A program made the position numbers and the translations under genes. From an uncultured Paracoccaceae bacterium (GTDB lineage Bacteria > Pseudomonadota > Alphaproteobacteria > Rhodobacterales > Rhodobacteraceae), in assembly GCA_938038825.1 (NCBI GenBank), contig CALHST010000001.1, positions 1-22,090 of the forward strand: a stretch of 22,090 bases of DNA, given 5' to 3'. Under the pieces are notes generated by a model. The model had not been told where the DNA came from. It searched no databases and was given only the letters and a program-made list of their open reading frames with translations. Shown one piece after another: positions 7,106 to 14,736 of the stretch. The stretch's first letter is position 1. Each line of letters starts with the position of its first letter.

Positions 7106-8851
7106 ATGTCCAATTCCTCTCTTCAGCTGTCCTTGCCGTATATCCAAGGCGGACAGGCGCAAAAACACATCACTCATAACGAAGCGATCCGCACGCTGGA
7201 TACCGTTGTTCAGCTAAGCGTGGTGTCTCAGGCGACCGCCCCCGATGCGGGCGCTGTGGATGGGGATCGCTATATCGTGGCACCCGGTGCCACAGATGAT
7301 TTCATCGGCCAAGAAGGCAATATCGCCATGTTAGAGACGGGTGTTTGGGCATTCTTTGCCGCGAAAACCGGCTGGGTCGCTTATGACGAAAGCACTGGTG
7401 GGCAAGTGGTTTTTAACGGCAACGATTGGACCCCGACAGTGGGCGGTGCCAATGTGACCGCAACCGACCGGATGGGCATCAATGCGACAGCAGACACCAC
7501 CAACCGTTTGGCGGTGTCTTCGGATGCGAGCTTGTTGACCCATGCAGGTGGGGGGCATCAGATCAAAGTGAACAAAGCCACCACAACGGATACCGCAAGC
7601 CTGTTGTTTCAAACTGGCTGGTCTGGGCGTGCAGAAATGGGCACAACTGGAACGGATGATTTTGCGATCAAGGTCAGCGCAGATGGCAGCGCGTTTCAGA
7701 CAGCCTTGCAGGTGGATGGCGCCACGGGTGCTGTGTCACTGCCCAATACGTTCTTTGCAGACCCGCAATTTGGGACGTCGATGCTGACCACCACAGAATA
7801 CGTCAATGCGCGTGGGGCAGGGACAGTCAGCAACTTCCTTGGGCATCTGGGGAACAGTTATAACTATCCGACAACCTTGGTTTTGGATCGCATAGAAACG
7901 CCGGGAACGCCGGGCGCTTTTGTCAAAGTTGGCCATTATTCTGCGGCTGAAGAAATGGGCGAACACATCGCCATTGACCCAAACCGCGTGTATCGCACGG
8001 GCGCCTATCTGCGCCAAGAAACCGAGGCGGGCGATTGGTCTGCCTTTGCAAACGAGGGCCGCCATGCGCATTACATGGGGTTTCGGTGCTATGATGCAGA
8101 CGGGTTTGCAATTGATGCCGGTCACCATGCCCGGTTTCGTCATAACGGGGTCGATAGCCTTACCACTTTGACACAGCCTTTGGCCCCGGGCGACACGGTG
8201 GTTCATGTGGCAGACGCCACTGGCTGGAACGAAAGCACAGACAGCGCGTTCAAACGGGGTTTGGTGATCTTTGGGTATCGCGATGCTGCGGGCCGGGCTT
8301 ATGATCACTATTCCCGGATCGAGGCGATCGACCTGTTCGAACTTGGCGGTGTGGACAAGGCGACAGGGCAGATCACATTAAACCAACCCTTGCCCGGGGG
8401 GCTCGCCAACCCGCATGATGCCAATGGTGTTTGGCCTGTCGGGACACGGATTGCCAATCGGAATTCGGGGCCGAATTACAAATTTGGGTTCTATGAAAAT
8501 CACGTCTTTGAGGCCAATGACACATGGTACCACGTCAACAACGCGATTGGCGGCATAGATCTGTCCGGCCGCAACATCGCCAACAATTTCCCGCCCGGCA
8601 CGGCAACGGTACGGGTGATGTGGTTGTTGAACTATTCCAACCGGACGGGAGGCTGGAACGGTTACCCGGATACGGGCGCTGGGCAAAGAACTTGGGTCAC
8701 TGGCGTTTCTGTTGACATAGACACCATGGCTCAGGTCAGCCGTGTCGCTGATGGGTCTTGTGACGTGTATGTTGTGCAAGGTGATAGCAGCGCAGGCACT
8801 GTGTCTTTTGTGCCTGCCAGCTTGTCGGTGTCGCCAGTTCAGACGGTGTAG
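7106..8851 (+). CDS. DUF2793 domain protein, tail-fibre-like
   Basis: A 581-residue protein whose first ~100 residues are a DUF2793 domain. It begins SLQLSLPYIQGGQAQKHITH and has the conserved H-N-E-A segment, the GDRYIV strand and a W-rich end. This domain is found in Rhodobacterales phage and GTA tail fibres. Residues ~120-215 are a Thr, Ala and Gly-rich repeat-like shaft ending in LQVDGATGAVSLPNT. The remaining ~365 residues are beta-rich and Trp/Tyr-rich, without a family I recognise, and look like a receptor-binding head. No signal peptide or membrane segment is seen. A TTG start at 7082 is open, but ATG 7106 has GGGGG 5 bases upstream. No phage genes are nearby. From memory, Rhodobacter capsulatus has an unlinked GTA fibre gene with this domain (rcc00171). 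Domain identity is firm; the GTA role is inferred. Confidence 0.85.
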   Translation: MSNSSLQLSLPYIQGGQAQKHITHNEAIRTLDTVVQLSVVSQATAPDAGAVDGDRYIVAPGATDDFIGQEGNIAMLETGVWAFFAAKTGWVAYDESTGGQVVFNGNDWTPTVGGANVTATDRMGINATADTTNRLAVSSDASLLTHAGGGHQIKVNKATTTDTASLLFQTGWSGRAEMGTTGTDDFAIKVSADGSAFQTALQVDGATGAVSLPNTFFADPQFGTSMLTTTEYVNARGAGTVSNFLGHLGNSYNYPTTLVLDRIETPGTPGAFVKVGHYSAAEEMGEHIAIDPNRVYRTGAYLRQETEAGDWSAFANEGRHAHYMGFRCYDADGFAIDAGHHARFRHNGVDSLTTLTQPLAPGDTVVHVADATGWNESTDSAFKRGLVIFGYRDAAGRAYDHYSRIEAIDLFELGGVDKATGQITLNQPLPGGLANPHDANGVWPVGTRIANRNSGPNYKFGFYENHVFEANDTWYHVNNAIGGIDLSGRNIANNFPPGTATVRVMWLLNYSNRTGGWNGYPDTGAGQRTWVTGVSVDIDTMAQVSRVADGSCDVYVVQGDSSAGTVSFVPASLSVSPVQTV

Positions 8852-9591
8852 TTCAACCCCAAGCGACCGCCATCCACATAGATGGTTTCCCCGGTGATAT
8901 AGCTGGCCTTTTTCGATACGAGAAAGGCCACCACATCGCCGATTTCCTTGGCCGTTCCGATGCGCTTCATCGGTGTGCGTGACAGCGCGGTTGCAAGTGC
9001 CGCGGGGTTTGCATTCACGCCTGCCATCATGGCGGTGTCGATGGACCCGGGGCCAACCGCATTCACCCGAATGTTGTGTGGGGCCAAGGCAAGGGCAGAC
9101 GATTTGGTCAATTGCATCACCCCACCCTTGGATGCGCAATAAGCTGGGATCGCAGGGATTGCGACCTGCGCGTTGATCGAGGACATATTGACAATCGCGC
9201 CGTCTATCCCGGCCTGCACCATCATTTTTGCGGCGCGTTGTGTGGATAGAAATACAGATGTCAGGTTGATGGACAGAACCTTCTGAAAATCCTCTAACGA
9301 ATAGTCCAGAAAATCGCCGGGCATTGCGACACCTGCATTATTGACCAAGGCCGCGACCGGGCCGTGATCTGCTGCAATTGTGTCGAACATGGCATTTACG
9401 GCCTGTGTGTCCGCCATATCGACGGTCAACCCAACGGCTCCGCCCCCCAAATTGGCAGCCGTGTCTTGCACAGCGCCATCTTGAATGTCTGCCAGAATGA
9501 TTGTGTGCCCGTCTTCCGCCAAGGCTTTGGCACAGGCAAGGCCGATGCCCTGCGCGCCACCCGTGATCAATGCGATTGGTTTGTCAGCCAT
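8839..9591 (-). CDS. SDR family NAD(P)-dependent oxidoreductase
   Basis: A 250-residue classical short-chain dehydrogenase/reductase. It has the cofactor motif TGGAQGIG (10-17), the structural NNAG (84-87), and the catalytic S138, Y151 and K155 (YCASK). It ends in the usual ITGETIYVDGG segment near residue 235. D35 at the end of the second beta strand (IILADIQ) favours NAD(H) over NADP(H). The ATG at 9591 has AGGGG 8 bases upstream. Its last 13 coding bases overlap the end of the DUF2793 gene on the opposite strand, tail to tail. It is divergent from the rhodanese gene. Many SDRs of this subgroup oxidise sugars or alcohols or reduce 3-oxoacyl groups; the substrate cannot be told from sequence or context. 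Confidence 0.93.
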   Translation of the reverse strand: MADKPIALITGGAQGIGLACAKALAEDGHTIILADIQDGAVQDTAANLGGGAVGLTVDMADTQAVNAMFDTIAADHGPVAALVNNAGVAMPGDFLDYSLEDFQKVLSINLTSVFLSTQRAAKMMVQAGIDGAIVNMSSINAQVAIPAIPAYCASKGGVMQLTKSSALALAPHNIRVNAVGPGSIDTAMMAGVNANPAALATALSRTPMKRIGTAKEIGDVVAFLVSKKASYITGETIYVDGGRLGLNYTV

Positions 9592-9707
9592 GAGATGTCC
9601 CCTGTTCTTAGGTGGCGGATGCGCCGCGTCACTTTTTGCGATTTAAGAGCATTGGATGATAGGCGTACAGTGTCTTTGCGCCAACGTTGCGTATTCGGAG
9701 GAAACTT

Positions 9708-10109
9708 ATGCCCAAACTGAAAAAAACCGCAGCCCAAATGGTGGCCGAGTCACGCGCACGGATCGAAGAGATCGAAACGACTGATCTGATTGCCATGGTT
9801 GGTGATCCAGATGTGGTGATTGTCGACATTCGTGATGTGCGGGAACGTCAACGCAGTGGCTTCATCCCCGGTTCCGTGCATGCGCCTCGTGGAATGGTGG
9901 AGTTCTGGGTGGATCCAGACAGCCCATATTTCAAAGAGATATTCGGCCAAGGCGACAAGAAATACATCTTTCACTGTGCCAGTGGATGGCGGTCAGCTTT
10001 GACCGTGGCAACGTTGCAAGACATGGGGTTTGACGCAGCACATTTGAAAGAGGGCTTTTCGACATGGGAAACGCAAGGCGGTCCGGTCGAGAAAATCGAC
10101 AAGGGCTAG
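9708..10109 (+). CDS. Rhodanese-like sulfurtransferase
   Basis: A 133-residue single rhodanese domain. Strand VVIVDIRDVRERQ (residues 36-48), GFIPGSVHAPRG (51-62), and the active-site loop FHCASGWRSAL with catalytic C90 are all present, followed by the usual GFDAAHLKEGFSTW end. Such proteins carry a persulfide sulfur on the cysteine and pass it to thiols, cyanide or protein acceptors in the cytoplasm. The frame opens at TTG 9687, but ATG 9708 has GGAGGA 5 bases upstream and is chosen. It is the first of four small plus-strand genes with redox or metal features. The 135-bp gap after it means it need not be co-transcribed with them. The acceptor is unknown. Confidence 0.92.
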   Translation: MPKLKKTAAQMVAESRARIEEIETTDLIAMVGDPDVVIVDIRDVRERQRSGFIPGSVHAPRGMVEFWVDPDSPYFKEIFGQGDKKYIFHCASGWRSALTVATLQDMGFDAAHLKEGFSTWETQGGPVEKIDKG

Positions 10110-10244
10110 AGATGGAAAAGGCGCATCTGCGCGCACGTCCAAAGTTCTGAACGATCTGCGTCGTAATGCGTACAACTGAGCATGGCCCGGACACGGTGAG
10201 CGCAATACCGTTTGTCCAATTGTCACTCTTACGGAGCCACGCTC

Positions 10245-10769
10245 ATGAAAAAATTTCTGTCCGGCCTAGCGGTTGCAGCTGCCTTGTTGACCACCTCGGC
10301 ACAAGCCCAAGACGTTGCTGCAATGAACGATCTTGAATTTGCGCATATCGCCTATACTGCAGATGTCATCGACATTCGTTACGCGCATTTGGCTTTGGCT
10401 TTGTCCAGCAATCCAGACGTGCAAGAATTTGCAAAAACGATGATCCGGGACCATGAAGCCGTTAATGAAGCGGCTTTGGGTCTTTTGAAGAAATTGGGTG
10501 CCGAAGCACAAGACAACGTTGTCAGCCAGACGCTGAACAAAAACGCAGAAGAGATTATTGACGGGTTCGCGAAATTGCGTGGCGCGGAATTTGACGCAGC
10601 CTATGCCGCAAATGAATTGGCGTATCATCAGGCGGTTAACAACGTGGTCGAAAACGCGATGATCCCAAACATCGATAATGCAGAGGTGAAAGCGTTGTTT
10701 GAACAAGGGCTTGAGATCTTCAAGGCGCATGAAAAGCATGCCGCCATGATGGTAAAGGCGCTCAACTAA
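10245..10769 (+). CDS. DUF4142 secreted protein, ferritin-like helical bundle
   Basis: A 174-residue protein with a Sec signal peptide (MKKFLSGLAVAAALLTTSAQA, cleavage near 21). One DUF4142 domain follows, an all-helical family of unknown function related to ferritin-like bundles. The family signatures are visible: FAKTMIRDHEAVNE with D69-H70, then FDAAYAANELAYHQAV with H128, and AHEKHAAMM with H162 and H165. Six histidines (34, 48, 70, 128, 162, 165) face the possibility of metal binding. The upstream TTG at 10212 is rejected because ATG 10245 starts the signal peptide and has GGAG 8 bases before it. Its stop overlaps the next gene, a cupredoxin, by one base, so the pair is probably an operon working in the periplasm. 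Family call is firm; metal binding is inferred. Confidence 0.88.
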   Translation: MKKFLSGLAVAAALLTTSAQAQDVAAMNDLEFAHIAYTADVIDIRYAHLALALSSNPDVQEFAKTMIRDHEAVNEAALGLLKKLGAEAQDNVVSQTLNKNAEEIIDGFAKLRGAEFDAAYAANELAYHQAVNNVVENAMIPNIDNAEVKALFEQGLEIFKAHEKHAAMMVKALN

Positions 10770-11116
10770 TGGGAGGCCTCGTGACCAGACGAGGGACAAT
10801 GATTGGGGCGGTCGCATCTGCGGCCGCCTTTATTTTTGCACCTAAAAGCGCGTTGGCGAAAGATGCCAAAGTCCATGTAGTCCGCATCAAAAGTTTTGCA
10901 TTTCAACCCTCACGTCTGCGCGTCCGCGTTGGGGACGTTATTCGTTGGACAAACGAAGATTTGGCCCCGCATACGGCAACAGCCAATGAGTTTGGGTGGG
11001 ATACGGGTGAATTGGCGCGCGGCGACACTGGAGAGGTCATCGTGACTGCAGACATGGAACGGGAGTATTTCTGTGTGTTTCATCCGCATATGAAAGGCCG
11101 GATCAAGATCTTGTAA
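10769..11116 (+). CDS. Cupredoxin-like blue copper protein, Tat-exported
   Basis: A protein of 115 residues from ATG 10769, or 111 from GTG 10781. The GTG has GGGAGG 4 bases upstream and may be the true start; the ATG shares a base with the DUF4142 stop. The N-terminus has T-R-R-G-T-M-I-G then a hydrophobic stretch ending A-L-A-K, fitting a twin-arginine signal. The mature domain has the type 1 copper ligands: H68 in APHTAT, then C102, H105 and M108 in FCVFHPHM, the C-x2-H-x2-M loop of amicyanin and pseudoazurin-like proteins. It should carry one electron in the periplasm or store copper. No partner oxidase or dehydrogenase is adjacent. Overlap with DUF4142 implies joint expression. Copper binding is strongly supported; the redox partner is unknown. 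Confidence 0.9.
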   Translation: MGGLVTRRGTMIGAVASAAAFIFAPKSALAKDAKVHVVRIKSFAFQPSRLRVRVGDVIRWTNEDLAPHTATANEFGWDTGELARGDTGEVIVTADMEREYFCVFHPHMKGRIKIL

Positions 11117-11184
11117 GGCTGTCTATTGCGCGCAAGGTACTTTGAGCTAGTGTTCGTGTGACAGCTAAGCAGGAGCCAGCCATC

Positions 11185-11424
11185 ATGTCCGCACCAAAAA
11201 TTGCCCAAGCCTCACCGTATCGTGTCGAAGGGAAAGAGGGAAAAACCTATTTCTGGTGCACATGTGGCCAATCAGACAAGCAGCCATTTTGTGATGGCAG
11301 CCACAAAGGGTCGGAGTTTGAGCCGATGACATACACGGCGGAGAAAGACGGGCCGTTGTTCTTTTGCGGGTGCAAGCACACGGACAAAGCGCCGCTGTGT
11401 GACGGATCGCATTCCAAGCTTTGA
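11185..11424 (+). CDS. CDGSH iron-sulfur domain protein, two motifs
   Basis: A 79-residue protein with two CDGSH clusters. CTCGQSDKQPFCDGSH comes first and CGCKHTDKAPLCDGSH second, each giving three Cys and one His for a [2Fe-2S] centre, as in mitoNEET-type and bacterial tandem proteins. Apart from a short lead (MSAPKIAQASPYRVEGKEG) there is nothing else, and no membrane anchor, so it is cytoplasmic. The frame opens at GTG 11158, but ATG 11185 with AGGAG 9 bases upstream is preferred. It lies 68 bp after the cupredoxin and is followed by a strong terminator, so it is the last gene of its unit. Proteins of this kind take part in iron-sulfur or redox sensing; the partner is unknown. Confidence 0.93.
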   Translation: MSAPKIAQASPYRVEGKEGKTYFWCTCGQSDKQPFCDGSHKGSEFEPMTYTAEKDGPLFFCGCKHTDKAPLCDGSHSKL

Positions 11425-11434
11425 GGGAGGCGGA

Positions 11435-11451
11435 GCCGCGCTGTGCGCGGC
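11435..11451 (+). terminator. GC-rich hairpin after the CDGSH gene
   Basis: GCCGCGC (11435-11441), loop TGT, then GCGCGGC (11445-11451) form a perfect 7-bp stem starting 11 bases after the CDGSH stop. A weak T stretch (GGTTTTAT) follows six bases later. It stands just before a stronger terminator, so the two may act in tandem. Confidence 0.45.
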
Positions 11452-11485
11452 ACATGGTTTTATCTGCGCGCAGGCGCGCGCGCCG

Positions 11486-11520
11486 CCTTGGGGCTTTGCC
11501 CCAAACCCCAAGGTATTTTT
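11486..11520 (+). terminator. Rho-independent terminator with two alternative stems
   Basis: CCTTGGGG (11486-11493) pairs exactly with CCCCAAGG (11506-11513), and TATTTTT follows at 11514-11520, so it ends plus-strand transcripts from the CDGSH gene. The loop holds GCCCC (11498-11502), which can pair with GGGGC (11490-11494) in a competing 5-bp hairpin. The reverse strand lacks a T run, so it is not an obvious terminator for gyrB, whose stop is at 11539. Similar stem-loops seem common in Rhodobacteraceae, from memory. Confidence 0.75.
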
Positions 11521-11538
11521 GACCAAAAGAAATTCGGA

Positions 11539-13956
11539 TCAGAAGTCGAGGTTTTCCACGCTGAGCGCGTTCTTTTGGATGAATTCACGGCGGGGTTCGA
11601 CGACGTCGCCCATCAGCTTTGTGAACAGATCATCAGCTTCGGACATGTCATCTACGGTCACTTGCAAAAGGGTGCGCGCATCCGGGTCCAGGGTTGTTTC
11701 CCACAACTGGTCTGGGTTCATTTCGCCCAGGCCTTTGTAGCGCTGCAAAGAGAGACCGCGTTCGCCTTCTTCCAGAATGGCCGCGAGCAGATCAAGGGGG
11801 CCCATGATCATCTGGTGGCGGTCTTTACGGTGCAGCGTGGCGGCTGTTCCGTAGACCTCTTGCAGGTTTTCTGTGAATTGGCCTGTGCGCCGGGCTTCGC
11901 CAGACCGCAGCATAGGGCCGTCCAAGGTGCGCATTTCTTCCACGCCGCGCAGAATGCGCGACAGGCGAATGCCGTGGTCTTGCGTGATGCGCCCTTGCCA
12001 GCCCATTTCGTATTCCAGCGCAATTAAATCAAGCCGGGCAGCCACTTTGTCGGCCACGCCTTGAAGATCGGCATCCACGGCACCGGGGACAAACGCACCC
12101 GCAATGGCGGCTTGTTCCAGAATGTGGCGGGGGTAATGCGTGGGGAAGGCGTCCACGACACGGCGTAATTGGCGCGCCTCTTCGACCACGCGGGCCAAAT
12201 CAGGCCCTGCCATTTCGGCACCGCTTCCCAGCTTTAGGACAGCCCCGTCGATGCCTTGGTTGATCAGGTAGTCATCCAGGGCGGCTTGGTCTTTCAGATA
12301 AACTTCGGACTTGCCGCGGGCCACTTTGTACAAAGGTGGCTGTGCAATGTACAAATACCCCCCTTCGATCAATTCCGGCATTTGGCGGTAGAAGAAGGTC
12401 AACAGCAGGGTCCGGATGTGTGCACCATCGACATCCGCATCTGTCATGATGACGATCTTGTGGTAGCGCAGCTTGTCGATGTTGAATTCATCGCGCCCAA
12501 TTCCGGTGCCCAGCGCCATCACGAGGTTGCCGATTTCCTGAGATCCAAGCATTCGGTCAAACCGGGCCCGTTCCACGTTCAGGATTTTCCCGCGCAAGGG
12601 CAGAATGGCCTGTGTCTGGCGGTCGCGGCCCGTTTGGGCGGATCCACCGGCGCTGTCACCCTCGACCAGGAAGACTTCGGTTTTTGAGGGGTCCTTTTCA
12701 GAACAGTCTTTCAGCTTACCAGCGAGGAAATTCACATCCATTGCTGTTTTGCGGCGGGTCAGATCGCGGGCTTTGCGCGCGGCTTCGCGGGCCACGGCAG
12801 CTTCGATGATCTTGGACACGATGATCTTGGCTTCGTTCGGGTTTTCTTCGAACCATTCGGACAGTTTTTCGCCAAGCAAGCCTTCGACAGCGGGGCGCAC
12901 TTCAGAGGACACGAGTTTGTCTTTGGTCTGGGACGAGAATTTAGGGTCCGGGACTTTGACAGACAGGACGCAGGTCAGGCCCTCGCGGGCATCGTCACCG
13001 GTAAAGGTGATCTTTTCCTTTTTGGCGATGCCTTTGTCCTGCGCATAGCGCTGGATGACGCGTGTCAGCGCGCCGCGGAAGCCCGCCATATGCGTGCCGC
13101 CATCGCGTTGGGGGATATTGTTTGTGAAAGGCAGGACGTTTTCATGGTAACTGTCGTTCCACCAAAGCGCGGCTTCGATCCCAATGTCGTCTTTTTCACC
13201 AACCACATAGATGGGTTCTGGCATCATGCCCGTTTTGGAGCGATCGAGGTATTTTACAAACTCTTTCACGCCGCCGTCATAGTAGAGTTCGGATTTTAAC
13301 GGTTCGGCGGGGCGTTCGTCTTCCAGAATGATGCGCACGCCAGAGTTCAGAAAGGCCAGTTCCCGCAAGCGGCGTTCCAGCGTTTCAAAGGAGTAATCCA
13401 AGTTCGAGAACGTATCGAGAGAGGCCAAAAAGCGCACTTCGGTGCCTGTCTCGCCATTCGCATCCCCAATCACCTCTAGGTGCTTAGTCGTGTCGCCATG
13501 TCCGAATTCCGCAGAATGGACTTTTCCGTCACGCCAAACTTTAAGCTGCAGCCAAACGGATAAGGCATTCACAACAGACACACCCACCCCGTGCAAGCCG
13601 CCGGAGACCTTGTAGGAGTTGCTGTCGAACTTACCGCCCGCGTGCAGTTGAGTCATGATGACTTCGGCGGCGGACACGCCTTCTTCTTCGTGGATGCCCA
13701 CCGGAATCCCGCGCCCATTGTCACGTACAGAGACCGAGGAATCTGCGTGGATTTTGACGTTCACGTAGTCTGCGTGACCTGCCAATGCCTCGTCGATGCC
13801 GTTATCCACGACCTCGTACACCATGTGGTGCAGACCAGACCCATCATCGGTGTCACCGATATACATTCCGGGGCGTTTTCGGACAGCTTCCAACCCCTTG
13901 AGAACCTTGATGGAATCTGCGCCATACTCTTCGGGGATTTGCTCGTTCTCGGACAT
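11539..13956 (-). CDS. gyrB: DNA gyrase subunit B
   Basis: An 805-residue GyrB, the ATPase subunit of DNA gyrase, which adds negative supercoils with GyrA. The GHKL ATP site is complete: EVVDNGIDEALAG with E48 and N52, D79 in RDNGRGIP, and GGLHGVGVSVVNAL (119-132). A transducer domain follows, then the TOPRIM metal site EGDSAGGSAQTGRDR and DADVDGAHIRTLLLTFFYR, and the end QRYKGLGEMNPDQLWETTL. The frame extends to an ATG at 14013, but ATG 13956 (MSENEQIPEEYGADSIKVL) matches family starts and has AAGG 8 bases upstream. It lies downstream of recF on the same strand, but lysE and the oxidoreductase/TetR cassette stand between. It is probably transcribed from its own promoter in 13957-14075, which I could not define. 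Confidence 0.98.
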   Translation of the reverse strand: MSENEQIPEEYGADSIKVLKGLEAVRKRPGMYIGDTDDGSGLHHMVYEVVDNGIDEALAGHADYVNVKIHADSSVSVRDNGRGIPVGIHEEEGVSAAEVIMTQLHAGGKFDSNSYKVSGGLHGVGVSVVNALSVWLQLKVWRDGKVHSAEFGHGDTTKHLEVIGDANGETGTEVRFLASLDTFSNLDYSFETLERRLRELAFLNSGVRIILEDERPAEPLKSELYYDGGVKEFVKYLDRSKTGMMPEPIYVVGEKDDIGIEAALWWNDSYHENVLPFTNNIPQRDGGTHMAGFRGALTRVIQRYAQDKGIAKKEKITFTGDDAREGLTCVLSVKVPDPKFSSQTKDKLVSSEVRPAVEGLLGEKLSEWFEENPNEAKIIVSKIIEAAVAREAARKARDLTRRKTAMDVNFLAGKLKDCSEKDPSKTEVFLVEGDSAGGSAQTGRDRQTQAILPLRGKILNVERARFDRMLGSQEIGNLVMALGTGIGRDEFNIDKLRYHKIVIMTDADVDGAHIRTLLLTFFYRQMPELIEGGYLYIAQPPLYKVARGKSEVYLKDQAALDDYLINQGIDGAVLKLGSGAEMAGPDLARVVEEARQLRRVVDAFPTHYPRHILEQAAIAGAFVPGAVDADLQGVADKVAARLDLIALEYEMGWQGRITQDHGIRLSRILRGVEEMRTLDGPMLRSGEARRTGQFTENLQEVYGTAATLHRKDRHQMIMGPLDLLAAILEEGERGLSLQRYKGLGEMNPDQLWETTLDPDARTLLQVTVDDMSEADDLFTKLMGDVVEPRREFIQKNALSVENLDF

Positions 13957-13979
13957 TGACACGCCTTGTTTTTCTTGAT

Positions 13980-14000
13980 GCCTATTTTTAGGCTTTTTTT
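13980..14000 (+). terminator. Small AT-rich hairpin with T run, before gyrB
   Basis: GCCTA (13980-13984), loop TTTT, TAGGC (13989-13993) and seven T at 13994-14000 (the final two bases being G and C partly) look like a weak rho-independent terminator reading on the plus strand, away from gyrB. No plus-strand gene ends here. It may stop antisense transcription into the gyrB leader, or simply be an AT-rich promoter-proximal palindrome. The stem is only 5 bp. Confidence 0.3.
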
Positions 14001-14037
14001 GCTGGAATGTCACGCGAATCAGGCAAGTTTTTATGCT

Positions 14038-14065
14038 GCTGCAGCCCTGCGCTCAGAGCTGCAGC
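14038..14065 (-). repeat. GCTGCAGC inverted repeat after the oxidoreductase gene
   Basis: The palindrome GCTGCAGC occurs twice, at 14038-14045 and 14058-14065, 12 bases apart, so an 8-bp stem with a 12-base loop can form. It lies 10 bases after the oxidoreductase stop on the minus strand and before gyrB. No T run follows on that strand, so it is at best a pausing or factor-dependent end. Confidence 0.4.
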
Positions 14066-14075
14066 GCGGGGCAAG

Positions 14076-14666
14076 TTAGGCAGCCCTTAATCCCAGTTTG
14101 TGGATCTTGCGTTTCCACGTGTCCACAGTGTTGGCTTTCGGATGGCTGGCCCCAGAAAACCACGTGATGCGTGTCGGCTTGATGCCGACGAAACCAAAGA
14201 TTTGGCTGTTCAATTGACGGATGAGTGCGCTGCGATAGAACAGGCGCATGAACCAGTGTGGGGTGTCTGAGGTCATGATGACGCGCCCGGTTTTTCCGGT
14301 TAGCACTGGTGTTGGCAATCCCATTTTCAATGTGCGGGTATCAAAGGTGCGACCTGGCAGCAGGATGCGGTCCAACAGCCCTTTGAGTTTGGCAGGCAGA
14401 CCACCCCACCACATGGGCGTCGACATGACGATATGATCCGCCCATTCGAACGATTGCAGCACTTGTTCCAGGTCTGATTCCAGTGGCTTGGGATTGGCAT
14501 ACCCGCCGTCGCCAAAATCCATGTCGAAATTCAGATCCGAAAGATGCACTTGTCGAATGTCGTGCCCGGCTGAGCGGGCAGCATGTGCATAGGTGTCCAC
14601 AAACAGGCGGGACAGGGAGTTTTGGCCGGGGTGGCCGTTCACAAGAAGGATGCGTTTGTTTGCCAT
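14076..14666 (-). CDS. NAD(P)H-dependent oxidoreductase, flavodoxin-like fold
   Basis: A 196-residue flavoprotein of the Flavodoxin_2 family (NQO1, MdaB and KefF relatives), which use NAD(P)H to reduce quinones or electrophiles by two electrons. Signs are the first strand RILLVNGHPGQNSLSRLF with the FMN/FAD phosphate loop, the TPMWWGGLPAKLKGLLDR segment (near residues 83-100), and GRTFDT. The PxWWxxxPAxLKGxxDR pattern is the family signature. The ATG at 14666 has only a weak GGA ribosome site. It is divergent from a TetR gene, and the shared 105 bp contain three matching palindromes, so it is almost certainly the repressor's target. A likely role is detoxifying quinones or reactive carbonyls sensed by the repressor. 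The substrate is inferred from the family only. Confidence 0.9.
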   Translation of the reverse strand: MANKRILLVNGHPGQNSLSRLFVDTYAHAARSAGHDIRQVHLSDLNFDMDFGDGGYANPKPLESDLEQVLQSFEWADHIVMSTPMWWGGLPAKLKGLLDRILLPGRTFDTRTLKMGLPTPVLTGKTGRVIMTSDTPHWFMRLFYRSALIRQLNSQIFGFVGIKPTRITWFSGASHPKANTVDTWKRKIHKLGLRAA

Positions 14667-14685
14667 GATGAGATTCCATAATAAA

Positions 14686-14697
14686 TGACCATGGTCA
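14686..14697. promoter_or_regulatory. Operator 1, palindrome TGACCATGGTCA
   Basis: A perfect 12-bp palindrome 20 bp before the oxidoreductase start, at the position of its leader or transcription start. It is identical to operator 2 and shares TGACC-NN-GGTCA with operator 3. Confidence 0.85.
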
Positions 14698-14716
14698 ATT
14701 TAGTAGGTGATAAAAG

Positions 14717-14728
14717 TGACCATGGTCA
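14717..14728. promoter_or_regulatory. Operator 2, palindrome TGACCATGGTCA
   Basis: An exact second copy of operator 1, with centres 31 bp apart, about three helical turns. Read on the minus strand, its flank gives TTGACC, a possible -35 box of the oxidoreductase gene, with a weak TACTAA 18 bp further on. Binding here would block that promoter. Confidence 0.85.
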
Positions 14729-14736
14729 ATACTTAA

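Noticed and set aside
7082..8851. Prophage
   Set aside because: Only one phage-like gene is present. The flanking genes are a sugar kinase and an SDR dehydrogenase, with no integrase, capsid or attachment site repeats.
14038..14065. Mobile element end repeats at GCTGCAGC
   Set aside because: The repeats are short, self-palindromic and only 12 bases apart, with no transposase or target duplication, so a hairpin is the simpler reading.
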